The notes: a model not told the origin generated them from the letters alone. A DNA stretch of 64,000 nt from JBFLYC01 sp040756735 (GCA_040756735.1 JBFLYC010000006.1:83829-147828); one strand, 5' to 3'. Counted from the first letter of the stretch, positions 7,056 to 16,638 are shown. Numbers and translations: made by a program.

Positions 7056-8438
7056 TTATTCAACGCAAGGTAGGTTCTTCATACTTTCTTTAACTGCGTC
7101 TTGTGAATACTCAAAATCTTCCATATTACCACTGAAGTAGTAGTCATATGCAGCCATGTCAAAATATCCGTGGCCACTCAAGTTAAAAAGAATCACCTTT
7201 TCTTCACCTGATTCTTTTGCTGCCAAGGCTTCCTCCACGGCTGCCTTTATAGCATGCGCCGATTCTGGGGCAGGAATGATACCCTCTGATCTGGAGAATA
7301 CTACAGCTGCCTCAAATACCGACTTTTGCGCATATGCAACAGCTTCAATAATACCATCATGATACAATTGACTTACCAGAGGTGAATCGCCATGGTATCT
7401 AAGCCCACCGGCATGTATGCCCTCAGGTATAAAATCGTGCCCTAATGTGTACATCTTTGCTATAGGTGCCATCTTTGCAGTATCACCATAGTCATATGCA
7501 AACACACCTTTGGTTAGGGTAGGACATGCAGTGGGTTCTACTGCAACTGCTCTGACTTTTGTTCCTTTAAACCTGTCCATGAGAAAAGGAAAGGTAATAC
7601 CTGCAAAGTTACTTCCACCGCCACAGCATGCAAGAATAACGTCAGGATATTCATCTATCATTTCCATCTGTTTTTTAGCTTCCAGGCCTATAATACTCTG
7701 GTGAAGGCAGACGTGATTCAATACGCTTCCCAGGGAATAGTTTGTATCGCCATGAGTAGCAGCATCCTCAACAGCCTCACTGATCGCTATGCCTAGACTG
7801 CCGGTAGAATCAGGGTTCTTTTCCAATATGGACCTTCCAGCATTGGTTTTATTACTGGGACTTGCGATTACATCAGCTCCAAAAGTCTTCATAAATGAAC
7901 GCCTGTATGGTTTTTGCTCATAACTCACCTTAACCATATATACTGTACAGTCCATTCCAAAATGACTGCATGCAAGACTCAAGGCGCTGCCCCATTGTCC
8001 TGCTCCTGTTTCGGTGGCAAGTCTTTTTATACCTGCAGCCTTGTTGTAATATGCCTGTGCCAGCGAAGTATTAAGCTTGTGACTACCTGTGGCATTTGTC
8101 CCTTCATATTTATAATAGATTCTGGCAGGAGTATCCAGTTTCTTTTCAAGGGCTCTTGCTCTAAATAAAGGAGTTGGTCTCCACTGCTTATATGTTTCCC
8201 TAACTTTATCAGGTATATCTATCCATCTCTCAGTAGACATTTCCTGCATAAGCAGCTCTTTTGGGAAAATTACTCCCATTTCATCAGGTGTAGCCTCTTT
8301 TCCAGTTACAGGGCTAATATAAGGGGCAGGCTTATTAGGCATGTCCGCAATGATATTATACCACTGCTTTGGAATTTCACTTTCGGGTAATAAAACCTTT
8401 GTTACATCACTTTTACTCAGCTTACTCAGCTTACTCAT
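7056..8438 (-). CDS. trpB2: Tryptophan synthase beta chain-like protein, TrpB2 type
   Basis: PLP enzyme that condenses indole with serine to form tryptophan. At 460 residues it is longer than TrpB1 (~400) and belongs to the TrpB2 group, often found without TrpA. Visible are RPTPLFRARALEK, the PLP lysine in TNATGSHKLNTSLAQ, the TGAGQWGSALS stretch, the phosphate-binding CCGGGSNFAG and HAGGLRYHGDSPLVS. The gene stands alone, convergent with rubrerythrin and divergent from ogt-alkA; no trp gene is nearby, which favours an indole-salvage role. ATG 8438 has a GGAGAGA site. Confidence 0.92.
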   Translation of the reverse strand: MSKLSKLSKSDVTKVLLPESEIPKQWYNIIADMPNKPAPYISPVTGKEATPDEMGVIFPKELLMQEMSTERWIDIPDKVRETYKQWRPTPLFRARALEKKLDTPARIYYKYEGTNATGSHKLNTSLAQAYYNKAAGIKRLATETGAGQWGSALSLACSHFGMDCTVYMVKVSYEQKPYRRSFMKTFGADVIASPSNKTNAGRSILEKNPDSTGSLGIAISEAVEDAATHGDTNYSLGSVLNHVCLHQSIIGLEAKKQMEMIDEYPDVILACCGGGSNFAGITFPFLMDRFKGTKVRAVAVEPTACPTLTKGVFAYDYGDTAKMAPIAKMYTLGHDFIPEGIHAGGLRYHGDSPLVSQLYHDGIIEAVAYAQKSVFEAAVVFSRSEGIIPAPESAHAIKAAVEEALAAKESGEEKVILFNLSGHGYFDMAAYDYYFSGNMEDFEYSQDAVKESMKNLPCVE

Positions 8439-8579
8439 CTCTCTTATCTCTCCTCAAAAAAAATGTATACGGACATTCTACTAAAAAAGATAGTTTTTCT
8501 CAATAGTATATTAAACAATATTCTAAACTTTTTTATAGTAATTAATTGGTAAATCAAGCGCTGCCGTAATCTTTGAAGT

Positions 8580-8605
8580 CTGTACAGAAGTCTGTACAGC
8601 GGCAT
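8580..8605. promoter_or_regulatory. Tandem CTGTACAG palindromes in the trpB2 / ogt-alkA divergent region
   Basis: Two copies of GAAGTCTGTACAG sit side by side, each holding the 8-base palindrome CTGTACAG, and are flanked by GCCG...CGGC that can close a larger stem. Their placement between divergent genes suggests an operator, but the binding protein is unknown. The rest of 8439-8719 shows nothing else I can support. Confidence 0.4.
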
Positions 8606-8719
8606 TTCTTGTGATGCTTGTTTGTGATAAAATAATTGTGGGAGAAAAACTCGAAACTGGCTCCAATTTGACAAGCTTAAGAAAGTTAATCTAATTTTAT
8701 GAAGCAGAGGTGATTTATA

Positions 8720-9790
8720 GTGCCTATCTATTTCTATGAATCTGACATCGGTAAAATAGGTATAGCCGAAAAGAATGGGAAAATCACTAATTTGTATTTT
8801 CCAACGGACAAATTGCCACAGGACCTTCAAATATGTGAAACACTTGCACTAAAAGAAGCCGCTCAACAGTTTAAGAGCTATCTTGCGGGTGAGTTGAAAG
8901 AGTTTTCTTTGCGCCTTGACCCTGATGGTACAGCTTTTATGAAACGTATTTGGGCAAGCCTCTGTGAAATCCCCTATGGTCAAACGGCAACTTACAAGGA
9001 GATAGCTGTAAAAATAGGCGAGCCTAAAGCTGTCCGGGCTGTTGGGCTTGCCAACAACCGCAATCCAATCCCTGTGTTTATCCCATGTCATCGTGTGATC
9101 GGTACCAACGGCTCACTTACAGGATATCGTGGCGGACTTGAATTGAAAAAGCGATTGATTAATATGGAGAAGATGAAGAAAACATCCAGATATTTTGAAT
9201 ATGGACAAAAGGAATTGGAATATTTAAAAAGCAGAGACAAAAAGCTAGGTGCAGTTATTGACAAGGTAGGCATGATATATCGTGAGATTACTCCTGATCC
9301 TTTTACCGCACTTGTGTCAAGTGTTGTCGGTCAACAGATTTCAAGTAAGGCTGCTGAAACTGTATGGAACAGATTGAATCAGCTGCTTGGAAACATTACT
9401 CCCGAGAGTATTGCCCAAGCAGACCTGTATGATATTCAAGGTTGTGGGATGTCCAAGAGAAAAGCCGAATATATAAAAGGAATTGCAAATGCGGCCATAT
9501 CTGGCGAGGTGGATTTTAGTACCCTTCATACTCTAACTGACGAGGAGATAGTAAAAAAACTTTCCTCACTACATGGAGTAGGTGTTTGGACTGCAGAAAT
9601 GCTGCTTATTTTTTCACTCTGCCGACCTGATGTGGTAAGTTATAGGGATTTAGCCATCTGTAGAGGGATGATGAATTTATACGGCCTTAAGGAACTCCCA
9701 AAGGAAAAGTTTGAGCGATACAGAACAAGGTATTCGCCTTATGGTTCCATTGCGTCATTGTATCTTTGGGCACTTTCTAAGTCTATGTAA
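8720..9790 (+). CDS. Fused O6-methylguanine-DNA methyltransferase and AlkA-like 3-methyladenine glycosylase
   Basis: A 356-residue two-domain DNA alkylation repair protein. Residues ~1-152 are Ogt: helix-turn-helix part IPYGQTATYKEIA, the suicide-cysteine motif IPCHRVIG and GYRGGLELKKRLI. Residues ~160-356 are an HhH-GPD glycosylase: SSVVGQQISSKAAETVWNR, hairpin LHGVGVWTAEMLLIF and a catalytic-Asp region SYRDLAICRG. One protein would thus reverse O6-alkylguanine and excise 3-methyladenine. The frame is continuous, with no stop or start between domains. GTG 8720 has an AGAGGTG site. Each domain is clear; the fusion is uncommon in my experience. Confidence 0.9.
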   Translation: MPIYFYESDIGKIGIAEKNGKITNLYFPTDKLPQDLQICETLALKEAAQQFKSYLAGELKEFSLRLDPDGTAFMKRIWASLCEIPYGQTATYKEIAVKIGEPKAVRAVGLANNRNPIPVFIPCHRVIGTNGSLTGYRGGLELKKRLINMEKMKKTSRYFEYGQKELEYLKSRDKKLGAVIDKVGMIYREITPDPFTALVSSVVGQQISSKAAETVWNRLNQLLGNITPESIAQADLYDIQGCGMSKRKAEYIKGIANAAISGEVDFSTLHTLTDEEIVKKLSSLHGVGVWTAEMLLIFSLCRPDVVSYRDLAICRGMMNLYGLKELPKEKFERYRTRYSPYGSIASLYLWALSKSM

Positions 9791-9909
9791 ACACACAAGC
9801 AACAATACTAATAAAAATATAGATACAAAGGCGGTTTTACAGTGAATAAATACTAGTTTCATTTGTTTTTAGTCAATTTAAACTATAATAGATTGGAGGT
9901 ATGAGTATC

Positions 9910-10302
9910 ATGGATTTTGACTTAAATAAAGGATTATCAGCCAAAGTTGAAAAAACAGTTACAGAAAATGATACTGCCAGGAGATTTGGCAGTGGTGGAG
10001 TGGATGTATATGCTACTCCTATGATGATTGGTTTGATGGAGAATGCTGCTTTAAAAGCTGTAGATCATCTATTACCAGAAGGATATGTTACAGTGGGTAC
10101 TAGTTTAACAGTCGATCACCTAGCTGCAACCCCAGTAGGCATGAAAGTATATGCATATGCAGTACTAACCGGGATAGAAGGGAAAAAACTAATTTTTAGT
10201 GTTGAAGCATTTGATGAAGTAGACAAGATTGGCCAGGGTATTCATGAGCGTTATATTGTCAATCTCGAGAAGTTCTCCAAAAAAGTTTTATCAAAGTTAT
10301 AA
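9910..10302 (+). CDS. Hotdog-fold thioesterase, FlK-like
   Basis: 130-residue protein resembling the fluoroacetyl-CoA thioesterase / FlK family of hotdog enzymes that hydrolyse small acyl-CoAs. Typical features are the N-terminal KGLSAKVEKTVTENDTA, GGVDVYATPMMIGLMENAA (active-site loop and Glu), GTSLTVDHLAATPVGMKV and a final HERYIVNLEKF. Real fluoroacetate use is unlikely; family members are widespread in anaerobes with unknown substrates. An ATG at 9901 directly abuts GGAGGT, so ATG 9910 (nine bases away) is chosen. Confidence 0.85.
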   Translation: MDFDLNKGLSAKVEKTVTENDTARRFGSGGVDVYATPMMIGLMENAALKAVDHLLPEGYVTVGTSLTVDHLAATPVGMKVYAYAVLTGIEGKKLIFSVEAFDEVDKIGQGIHERYIVNLEKFSKKVLSKL

Positions 10303-10308
10303 ATGACT

Positions 10309-10348
10309 ATCCCCTGTCCTTATGTTTAAGGGCAGGGGATTAGTTTTT
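10309..10348 (+). terminator. Intrinsic terminator after the thioesterase gene
   Basis: ATCCCCTGTCCT (10309-10320) pairs with AGGGCAGGGGAT (10329-10340), followed by TAGTTTTTG. It could also serve the converging hsp20. Confidence 0.85.
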
Positions 10349-10365
10349 GTTACAAGGTTTTTTGT

Positions 10366-10788
10366 CTATTGTATCTCAATTCTTTTTCCTCGTGTATTGG
10401 TGTTTTCAATTTTTGGCACAGTAATAGATAGAATACCATCTCTATACTCTGCCCTGGCTTGATCAGACTTTACTCCTACAGGGAGAGGTATAGTTCTGGA
10501 AAAACTACCGTAGTGTCTTTCTGTTCTAAAGGTGTTTTCATCTTTAAACTCATTAAACTTTTTGGTTTCACCTGAGAGCCTGATGTAATGTTCGTCAACA
10601 AATACATGTAAGTCTTCTTTGTTTGTACCGGGCACCTCAGCTTTAACCACAATGTCTTTATCTGTTTGGTAAATATCTACCTTGGGCCCAGTTGGTTTAA
10701 ACAAACCAGCAGGAAAGTTTTCAAATAAGTCTTTACCCCTAAAAAAGTTGTCCAGATCCCTGTAAGGGTTCCATTCAACGAGATTCAA
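10366..10788 (-). CDS. Small heat-shock protein, Hsp20 family
   Basis: ATP-independent holdase that keeps unfolded proteins soluble, forming large oligomers. The alpha-crystallin domain lies at residues ~35-130: VDIYQTDKDIVVKAEVPGTN, RTERHYGSFSRTIPLP and the A-x-x-x-x-G-I-L motif AEYRDGILSITVPK. The C-terminal I-x-I/V-type tail ends KRIEIQ. An ATG lies at 10821, but the TTG at 10788 is preferred: it has AGGGAGGTGAT 8 bases before it and gives MNLVEWNPYRDL, the normal family N-terminus (140 residues). No CIRCE operator was seen upstream. Confidence 0.92.
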   Translation of the reverse strand: MNLVEWNPYRDLDNFFRGKDLFENFPAGLFKPTGPKVDIYQTDKDIVVKAEVPGTNKEDLHVFVDEHYIRLSGETKKFNEFKDENTFRTERHYGSFSRTIPLPVGVKSDQARAEYRDGILSITVPKIENTNTRGKRIEIQ

Positions 10789-10957
10789 TAAAATCACCTC
10801 CCTAAAAATATTGGGTTCCATTTCTAGTTGTAGGTGTGTATCTAGTTGTTAAATATTATTCCTCTTAGCGCGGTTATTATACTTTAGTGTGCAGTCATTA
10901 TGGTTGCTAGAAACATGAATGGTATAACGGGACTTACATTTTTTCTTTACTGATACC

Positions 10958-10986
10958 TTGACAAAACAGCTTTATGGTGCTAATAT
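10958..10986 (+). promoter_or_regulatory. Sigma-A promoter of tRNA-Gly (GCC)
   Basis: TTGACA (10958-10963), 17-base spacer, TAATAT (10981-10986); the tRNA starts 28 bases after the -10. Confidence 0.8.
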
Positions 10987-11013
10987 TTTTAGGTGGCTGT
11001 GATAACAATTTAT

Positions 11014-11088
<75 letters not shown>

Positions 11089-11306
11089 AGTAGCATGTTA
11101 CCTCGGTTTGTGGTATTATACCAGGACCGGGGTGTTGTTTATTGTAGGTATTTATTGTAGGTATTTAATTTATTCAATAGGTTTTTATATTCTGGCAAAT
11201 GGGGAATATATATCCATAAAGATGTTTACTTATTGTCCAATTGTTCATAATATAAAAAACAAATTTACACTGGTCAAATTAGGATTAGAAAATGAGGAGG
11301 AACGTA

Positions 11307-12710
11307 ATGAAAACCAGCATAACGAAAAAAGAAAACAGTAAAATTACTCTAGAGGTTGAAGTAGCGGCTACAGACTTTCAAGAAGCTGTTAATAAAGCAT
11401 ATAAAAAAGTAGCCAACCAAGTTCGTATTCCAGGTTTCAGAAAGGGTAAGGTACCTAGAGCTATTTTGCAAAACTATGTAGGCAAAGATGCATTGTATGC
11501 CGAGGCTGTTGATTCATTAATTCCAGAGGCTTACATAAAAGCCGTCAATGAAAATCAAATAGAACCCATTGACCAGCCTCAAATTGACATTGTCCAGTAT
11601 GAAGAAGGCAAGCCACTTATTTTTACCGCTGAGATTCCTGTCAAGCCAGATGTTGTGCTAGGTCAATATAAAGATATAGAAATAGAGTTTAAAGGTAATA
11701 CTGTTGGTGAAGCAGAAGTTGATAATTATTTAGGAATAATGCAGCAGAGGCATGCTCAGCTGGAAAGTGTTGCAGACAAACCCCTGGAAAATGAAGATAT
11801 TGCTATTATAGATTTTGAAGGATTTTTGAATGGGGAACTCTTTGAAGGTGGTAAAGGCGAAAACTATAATCTGACAATTGGTTCGGGAACGTTTATACCG
11901 GGTTTTGAAGAGCAGTTGCTTGGAATGAAGCCTGGGGAAGAGAGAGAAATTCATGTTACTTTTCCAGAGGATTATAATAACGACAGTTTAAAAGGCAAAG
12001 ATGTTGTTTTTAAAGTAAAGTTAAATGAAATCAAAATAAAGAAGTTGATGCCGATTGATGACGAATTTGCAAAAGATGTAAGTGAATTTGAAACACTAGA
12101 GGAATTAAAGGTTGATGTGAAGAATAAATTGAATAAGATGGCTGAGCAGGAAAATGAGCAACAAACTAGAATAAAGGTATTAGATAAAGTTGCAGAGAGT
12201 TCCCAGGTAGAAATTCCCAGAGTTCTTATTGACAGGAAAATCGACAGCAATCTAAAAGATATGGAGTACAGTTTATTGCAGCAGGGTTTGGACATGGAAA
12301 AGTATCTAAAGATTACTAATACTACAATGGAACAAATAAGGGAACAGTATGAGGAGAGCGCCCAAAAAAGTGTTAAAATAGACTTGGTCCTTGAGGCAAT
12401 TGCCAAGTCTGAAAACATCCAGGTATCTGAAGAGGAATTAAATGAAGAAATAGAACAAATTGCCAAGCAGTATAAACAAACTTTAGAACAGTTAAAAGAA
12501 TTGCTGATAAAACAGCAAAGGTTAGATAGCTTGAAGGAAGGAATAAGAATTGATAAAACAATAAAATTCCTGGTAGATAACGCGGTAATTCTAGAGCCTA
12601 AGGAAGAAAAAGAAGACCAAGAGAACAAAGAAGAAAAAGCAGATATAATTGACAAATCAAAAATTCAAGATAAAAAATTGGAAAAAGATGATTTTGAAGC
12701 ACAATCATAA
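11307..12710 (+). CDS. tig: Trigger factor
   Basis: Ribosome-bound chaperone and peptidyl-prolyl isomerase that meets nascent chains at the exit tunnel. The N-terminal ribosome-binding domain carries the signature FRKGKVPR at about residues 44-51. The FKBP-type PPIase domain (~150-245) shows DFEGFLNGELFEGGKGENY and IPGFEEQLLGMKPGEERE. The C-terminal chaperone arms follow. At 467 residues it is longer than Bacillus Tig (424) because of a charged Lys/Glu-rich tail after residue ~430. ATG 11292 lies inside the Shine-Dalgarno; ATG 11307 behind GAGGAGGA is used. It heads a tig-clpP-clpX cluster. Confidence 0.96.
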   Translation: MKTSITKKENSKITLEVEVAATDFQEAVNKAYKKVANQVRIPGFRKGKVPRAILQNYVGKDALYAEAVDSLIPEAYIKAVNENQIEPIDQPQIDIVQYEEGKPLIFTAEIPVKPDVVLGQYKDIEIEFKGNTVGEAEVDNYLGIMQQRHAQLESVADKPLENEDIAIIDFEGFLNGELFEGGKGENYNLTIGSGTFIPGFEEQLLGMKPGEEREIHVTFPEDYNNDSLKGKDVVFKVKLNEIKIKKLMPIDDEFAKDVSEFETLEELKVDVKNKLNKMAEQENEQQTRIKVLDKVAESSQVEIPRVLIDRKIDSNLKDMEYSLLQQGLDMEKYLKITNTTMEQIREQYEESAQKSVKIDLVLEAIAKSENIQVSEEELNEEIEQIAKQYKQTLEQLKELLIKQQRLDSLKEGIRIDKTIKFLVDNAVILEPKEEKEDQENKEEKADIIDKSKIQDKKLEKDDFEAQS

Positions 12711-12754
12711 GTGTGAAAAAATAATATTCTAATAAGGAAAGTGGTGTTACTTTT

Positions 12755-13357
12755 ATGTCTACCTTAGTTCCAATGGTTGTTGAGCAGACTAACAGGGGTG
12801 AAAGGGCTTACGACATATACTCAAGGTTGCTCAAGGATAGGATTATTTTTCTTGGCAGTGAGATCAACGATTATGTTGCGAATTTAGTGATAGCTCAGCT
12901 GCTCTTTTTAGAAGCAGAGGACCCAGAAAAAGACATTCATATATATATCAATAGCCCAGGAGGTTCTATCACATCTGGGATGGCTATATTTGACACAATG
13001 ACTTATGTAAAACCTGATATTCAAACTATTTGTGTAGGATTAGCTGCCAGTATGGGGGCTTTTCTGCTGGCAGCAGGCACAAAGGGCAAAAGGTTTGCTC
13101 TTCCAAACAGCGAAATAATGATACATCAACCCCTTGGAGGAACTCAAGGGCAGGCTGTGGATATTGAAATCCATGCCAAAAGGATTATTAGAGTGAAAAA
13201 CAGATTAAACAGAATATTAGCTGACATTACCAATAAGCCCATTGAGCAAATTGAAAAAGATACAGACAGGGACTACTTCTTATCAGCTGAGGAAGCTGTA
13301 GATTATGGGCTTGTTGATAAGGTTATAAGTAAAAGAGAATTGCCTGGTAAAAAGTAA
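12755..13357 (+). CDS. clpP: ATP-dependent Clp protease proteolytic subunit
   Basis: Serine protease forming the double-heptamer chamber that degrades proteins unfolded by ClpX or ClpC. 200 residues, the standard length. Catalytic Ser sits in LAASMGAFLLAAG, His in IMIHQPLGGTQGQA, and Asp in the KDTDRDYFLSAEEA region. The N-terminal LVPMVVEQTNRGERAYDIYS is the usual axial-loop sequence. It lies between tig and clpX, the widespread arrangement, with 44 bases to the former and 46 to the latter. Confidence 0.98.
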   Translation: MSTLVPMVVEQTNRGERAYDIYSRLLKDRIIFLGSEINDYVANLVIAQLLFLEAEDPEKDIHIYINSPGGSITSGMAIFDTMTYVKPDIQTICVGLAASMGAFLLAAGTKGKRFALPNSEIMIHQPLGGTQGQAVDIEIHAKRIIRVKNRLNRILADITNKPIEQIEKDTDRDYFLSAEEAVDYGLVDKVISKRELPGKK

Positions 13358-13403
13358 AGATGCTCTTGAAAATTAGGCGTACTAAAGTTGGCGAGGTGAA
13401 ATC

Positions 13404-14651
13404 ATGTATAAGTACACCGATGACAAAGGGCAGTTAAAATGTTCTTTCTGTGGTAAGTTACAGGATCAAGTAAAGAAATTAGTTGCCGGACCAGGAGTGT
13501 ATATCTGCGACGAGTGTATTGAACTATGCAATGAAATAATCGAAGAAGAACTTAGCGAGGAACTGGGGTTGGAGATGAGTGATATTCCCAAACCCAGGGA
13601 AATCAAAGACATTCTTGACCAGTATGTAATTGGTCAGGAGATGGCAAAAAAGATTCTTTCTGTTGCAGTATATAACCACTATAAGCGCATCAATCTGGGC
13701 ATGAAGATTGACGATGTAGAACTGCAAAAAAGTAATATTGTCATGCTTGGCCCTACTGGAAGTGGGAAAACACTTCTTGCGCAAACATTGGCAAAAATTT
13801 TGAATGTGCCCTTTGCCATTGCGGATGCTACATCCTTAACCGAAGCAGGTTATGTAGGCGAAGACGTTGAGAATATCCTATTAAAGCTTATCCAGGCCGC
13901 AGACTATGATGTTGAAAAGGCAGAAAAAGGTATTGTCTATATAGACGAGATTGACAAAATTGCTCGTAAGTCTGAGAATCCCTCCATAACCAGAGATGTT
14001 TCTGGTGAGGGAGTACAGCAGGCTTTGTTGAAAATTCTTGAAGGTACGGTAGCTAGTGTTCCGCCTCAGGGAGGCCGCAAGCATCCCCATCAAGAGTTCA
14101 TTCAGCTTGATACCACAAATATCCTTTTTATTTGTGGCGGGGCTTTTGACGGGATAGACAAAATCATTGGGCAAAGAATTGGCAAGAAAGGTATTGGGTT
14201 TGGAGCAGACATTAAAGGTAAAAAGGATAAGAATATTGGTGAGATTTTAAGTAACATTTTGCCCGTGGATTTGTTAAAATTCGGTTTGATACCTGAATTT
14301 GTCGGCAGGCTTCCTATTATTGTTACTTTAGATGCATTAGATGAAGGGGCATTAGTTCGTATCTTAACAGAACCGCGTAATGCCCTTGTTAAGCAGTATC
14401 AGAAGCTTTTTGAAATGGATAATGTTAAATTGGAATTCGAAAAAGAGTCTTTGGAAGCTATTGCTAAAGAGGCAATTAAACGAGAGACTGGGGCAAGAGG
14501 ATTGAAATCAATTTTGGAAAGCATAATGCTTGATGTAATGTATGATATTCCATCAAGGAAAGACATTAAGAGTTGTACAGTAACCAAGCTGGTTGTAGAG
14601 GGTAGAAAACCCCCTATACTGGCTCTAGAAAAAAAGGAAGAAACTGCTTAA
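13404..14651 (+). CDS. clpX: Clp protease ATP-binding subunit ClpX
   Basis: AAA+ unfoldase that selects substrates and feeds them to ClpP. The N-terminal zinc-binding domain has CSFCGK and CDECIELC (residues ~14-40). The AAA+ module has Walker A GPTGSGKT, Walker B IVYIDEIDKIA, the pore loop GYVGEDVE and sensor II GARGLKSI. It also has the IGF-type loop near GKKGIGFGAD used to dock ClpP. 415 residues, normal length. A terminator lies just behind. Confidence 0.98.
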   Translation: MYKYTDDKGQLKCSFCGKLQDQVKKLVAGPGVYICDECIELCNEIIEEELSEELGLEMSDIPKPREIKDILDQYVIGQEMAKKILSVAVYNHYKRINLGMKIDDVELQKSNIVMLGPTGSGKTLLAQTLAKILNVPFAIADATSLTEAGYVGEDVENILLKLIQAADYDVEKAEKGIVYIDEIDKIARKSENPSITRDVSGEGVQQALLKILEGTVASVPPQGGRKHPHQEFIQLDTTNILFICGGAFDGIDKIIGQRIGKKGIGFGADIKGKKDKNIGEILSNILPVDLLKFGLIPEFVGRLPIIVTLDALDEGALVRILTEPRNALVKQYQKLFEMDNVKLEFEKESLEAIAKEAIKRETGARGLKSILESIMLDVMYDIPSRKDIKSCTVTKLVVEGRKPPILALEKKEETA

Positions 14652-14664
14652 AAGTCAAAACATC

Positions 14665-14688
14665 AAGACCTCTTAACGAGGTCTTTTA
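14665..14688 (+). terminator. Intrinsic terminator after clpX
   Basis: AAGACCTC (14665-14672) pairs with GAGGTCTT (14678-14685), followed by TT. It separates tig-clpP-clpX from the lon genes. Confidence 0.75.
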
Positions 14689-14824
14689 ACTTTTTCCACT
14701 TCCAACTTCTAGTTTTACATTAAAGTTCATTAAGGAGTAATTAAACAGGATAAAAACTTATCCTTAGGCCAATAATATTTAAACAAGGATGCAGTTATTT
14801 TGGGATAAAGGAGTTGGAAAATTA

Positions 14825-16519
14825 ATGTTTTATGGTGGAAATGGTCTATGGGGTGTACTTGGATTCGTTCAGATTTTTTTTGCCGTAATCATCGGCTTAT
14901 ATTTTTGGAATTTGCTAAAAAACCAACAGGGAAGTAAAGTAGCCGTTGAAAAGGAATCTAGAAAAGAGCTTGAAAAACTTCAAAAGATGCGTAAGATTTG
15001 CCTTACCATCCCCTTGTCAGAAAAAACAAGACCAACATGTTTTTCTGATATTGTTGGTCAGGAAGCTGGACTAAAAGCGTTAAAAGCTGCGCTATGCGGT
15101 CCGAATCCCCAGCATGTAATTGTATATGGTCCTCCCGGTGTTGGCAAAACTGCAGCAGCCAGACTTGTATTAGAGGAAGCCAAGAAATCAACTGAATCAC
15201 CCTTTAAGGAAGATGCCAAGTTTATTGAGGTGGATGGCGCTACAGCCAGGTTCGATGAGAGAGGAATTGCAGACCCTTTAATTGGTTCTGTACATGACCC
15301 TATTTATCAGGGAGCTGGAGCAATGGGGGTGGCAGGCATTCCTCAACCCAAGCCTGGTGCAGTCACAAAAGCTCACGGCGGCATTCTTTTCATTGATGAA
15401 ATTGGTGAACTCCACTCCATCCAGATCAATAAATTGCTCAAAGTATTAGAGGATAGGAAAGTGTTATTAGAAAGCGCATATTATAGTTCAGAAGATACAA
15501 ATATTCCTAGCCACATTCATGATATATTTCAAAATGGGCTGCCTGCAGATTTTAGGATGGTGGGGGCAACTACCCGCCTTCCCCATGAAATACCCCCAGC
15601 TATCAGGTCTCGATGCATGGAGGTTTTCTTTAGACCACTGCTGCCCCATGAGGTGGAAAAAATAGGGAGCAATGCTGCTAGAAAAATTAACTTTGAGATT
15701 GCAGAAAATGCTGTAAAGGTTGTAGCTAAATATGCGACAAATGGCAGAGATGCCGTAAATATAATTCAAATTGCTGCTGGTTTGGCGTTGACTGAGGGAC
15801 GAAAATCTATTTCATGTGAAGATGTTGAATGGGTTGTAAGCAGCGGTCAATATTCGCCTAGACCTGATAAAAAGATACCCAGTAAGCCCCAGGTAGGTCT
15901 TGTAAATGGTCTGGCAGTTTGTGGACCCAGTATGGGCACACTGCTGGAATTGGAAGTTAGTGTGATAAGAGTGGCAGATAGACAGGGTAAAGTTATGGTG
16001 ACTGGCATTGTGGAAGAGGAGGAAATGGGTTCTACTGATGGTAAAAGATTGCGCCGTAAAAGCATGGTAAAAGATTCTGTGGAAAATGTCCTAACAGTAT
16101 TGAGGAAAAACTTGGATATTGATCCTAGAAACTATGATATTCATGTTAATTTTCCTGGAGGAGTGCCTATTGACGGGCCTTCGGCAGGAGTGACCATTGC
16201 TACGGCTGTCTACTCTGCCATAAAAGAAATACCTGTGGATAACAAAATAGCAATGACTGGTGAAGTATCCATCAGAGGATGTGTCAAACCAGTTGGCGGT
16301 ATTATAGCTAAAGTTGAAGCCGCTAAACATTCTGGTGTTAGTAAAGTATTCATCCCAAAAGATAACTGGCAGGAGCTTTTTAAGCACATGGAAGATATTG
16401 AGGTGGTACCGGTAGAAACTCTAGATGAACTCATTGCTGGCGCTATCCCTCAGGCTAAAACTAAGCTATGTAGTGAAATATTACCTAATCCCCATGTATT
16501 GTCTGCTTCACAGATCTAA
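14825..16519 (+). CDS. lonB: LonB, sporulation-associated ATP-dependent protease
   Basis: Membrane-anchored Lon-type protease; in Bacillus LonB is made in the forespore under sigma-F. The N-terminus is a single membrane helix (LGFVQIFFAVIIGLYFWNLL), followed by AAA+ Walker A GPPGVGKTAAAR, Walker B GGILFIDEIGEL and a C-terminal Lon protease domain with catalytic Ser in DGPSAGVTIA and Lys in GEVSIRGCVKPVGGI. The long Lon substrate-binding N-domain is absent. A frame opens at ATG 14789, but ATG 14825 behind AAGGAG gives the B. subtilis-like N-terminus (564 residues). Confidence 0.94.
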   Translation: MFYGGNGLWGVLGFVQIFFAVIIGLYFWNLLKNQQGSKVAVEKESRKELEKLQKMRKICLTIPLSEKTRPTCFSDIVGQEAGLKALKAALCGPNPQHVIVYGPPGVGKTAAARLVLEEAKKSTESPFKEDAKFIEVDGATARFDERGIADPLIGSVHDPIYQGAGAMGVAGIPQPKPGAVTKAHGGILFIDEIGELHSIQINKLLKVLEDRKVLLESAYYSSEDTNIPSHIHDIFQNGLPADFRMVGATTRLPHEIPPAIRSRCMEVFFRPLLPHEVEKIGSNAARKINFEIAENAVKVVAKYATNGRDAVNIIQIAAGLALTEGRKSISCEDVEWVVSSGQYSPRPDKKIPSKPQVGLVNGLAVCGPSMGTLLELEVSVIRVADRQGKVMVTGIVEEEEMGSTDGKRLRRKSMVKDSVENVLTVLRKNLDIDPRNYDIHVNFPGGVPIDGPSAGVTIATAVYSAIKEIPVDNKIAMTGEVSIRGCVKPVGGIIAKVEAAKHSGVSKVFIPKDNWQELFKHMEDIEVVPVETLDELIAGAIPQAKTKLCSEILPNPHVLSASQI

Positions 16520-16638
16520 TCTTTGTATACTCCAACCTAAATTGTGATAGGAAACCTTTGAGTAATATAGCCATTTCATGGTAAAATAAGGAGACAATTA
16601 AGGTAATATATTCTTTAGACCATTCAGGAGGTGTTTCT

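Noticed and set aside
11972..12655. 227-codon open frame on the - strand inside tig
   Set aside because: Shadow of the AT-rich trigger-factor C-terminus; Ser/Phe/Leu-rich translation without motifs.
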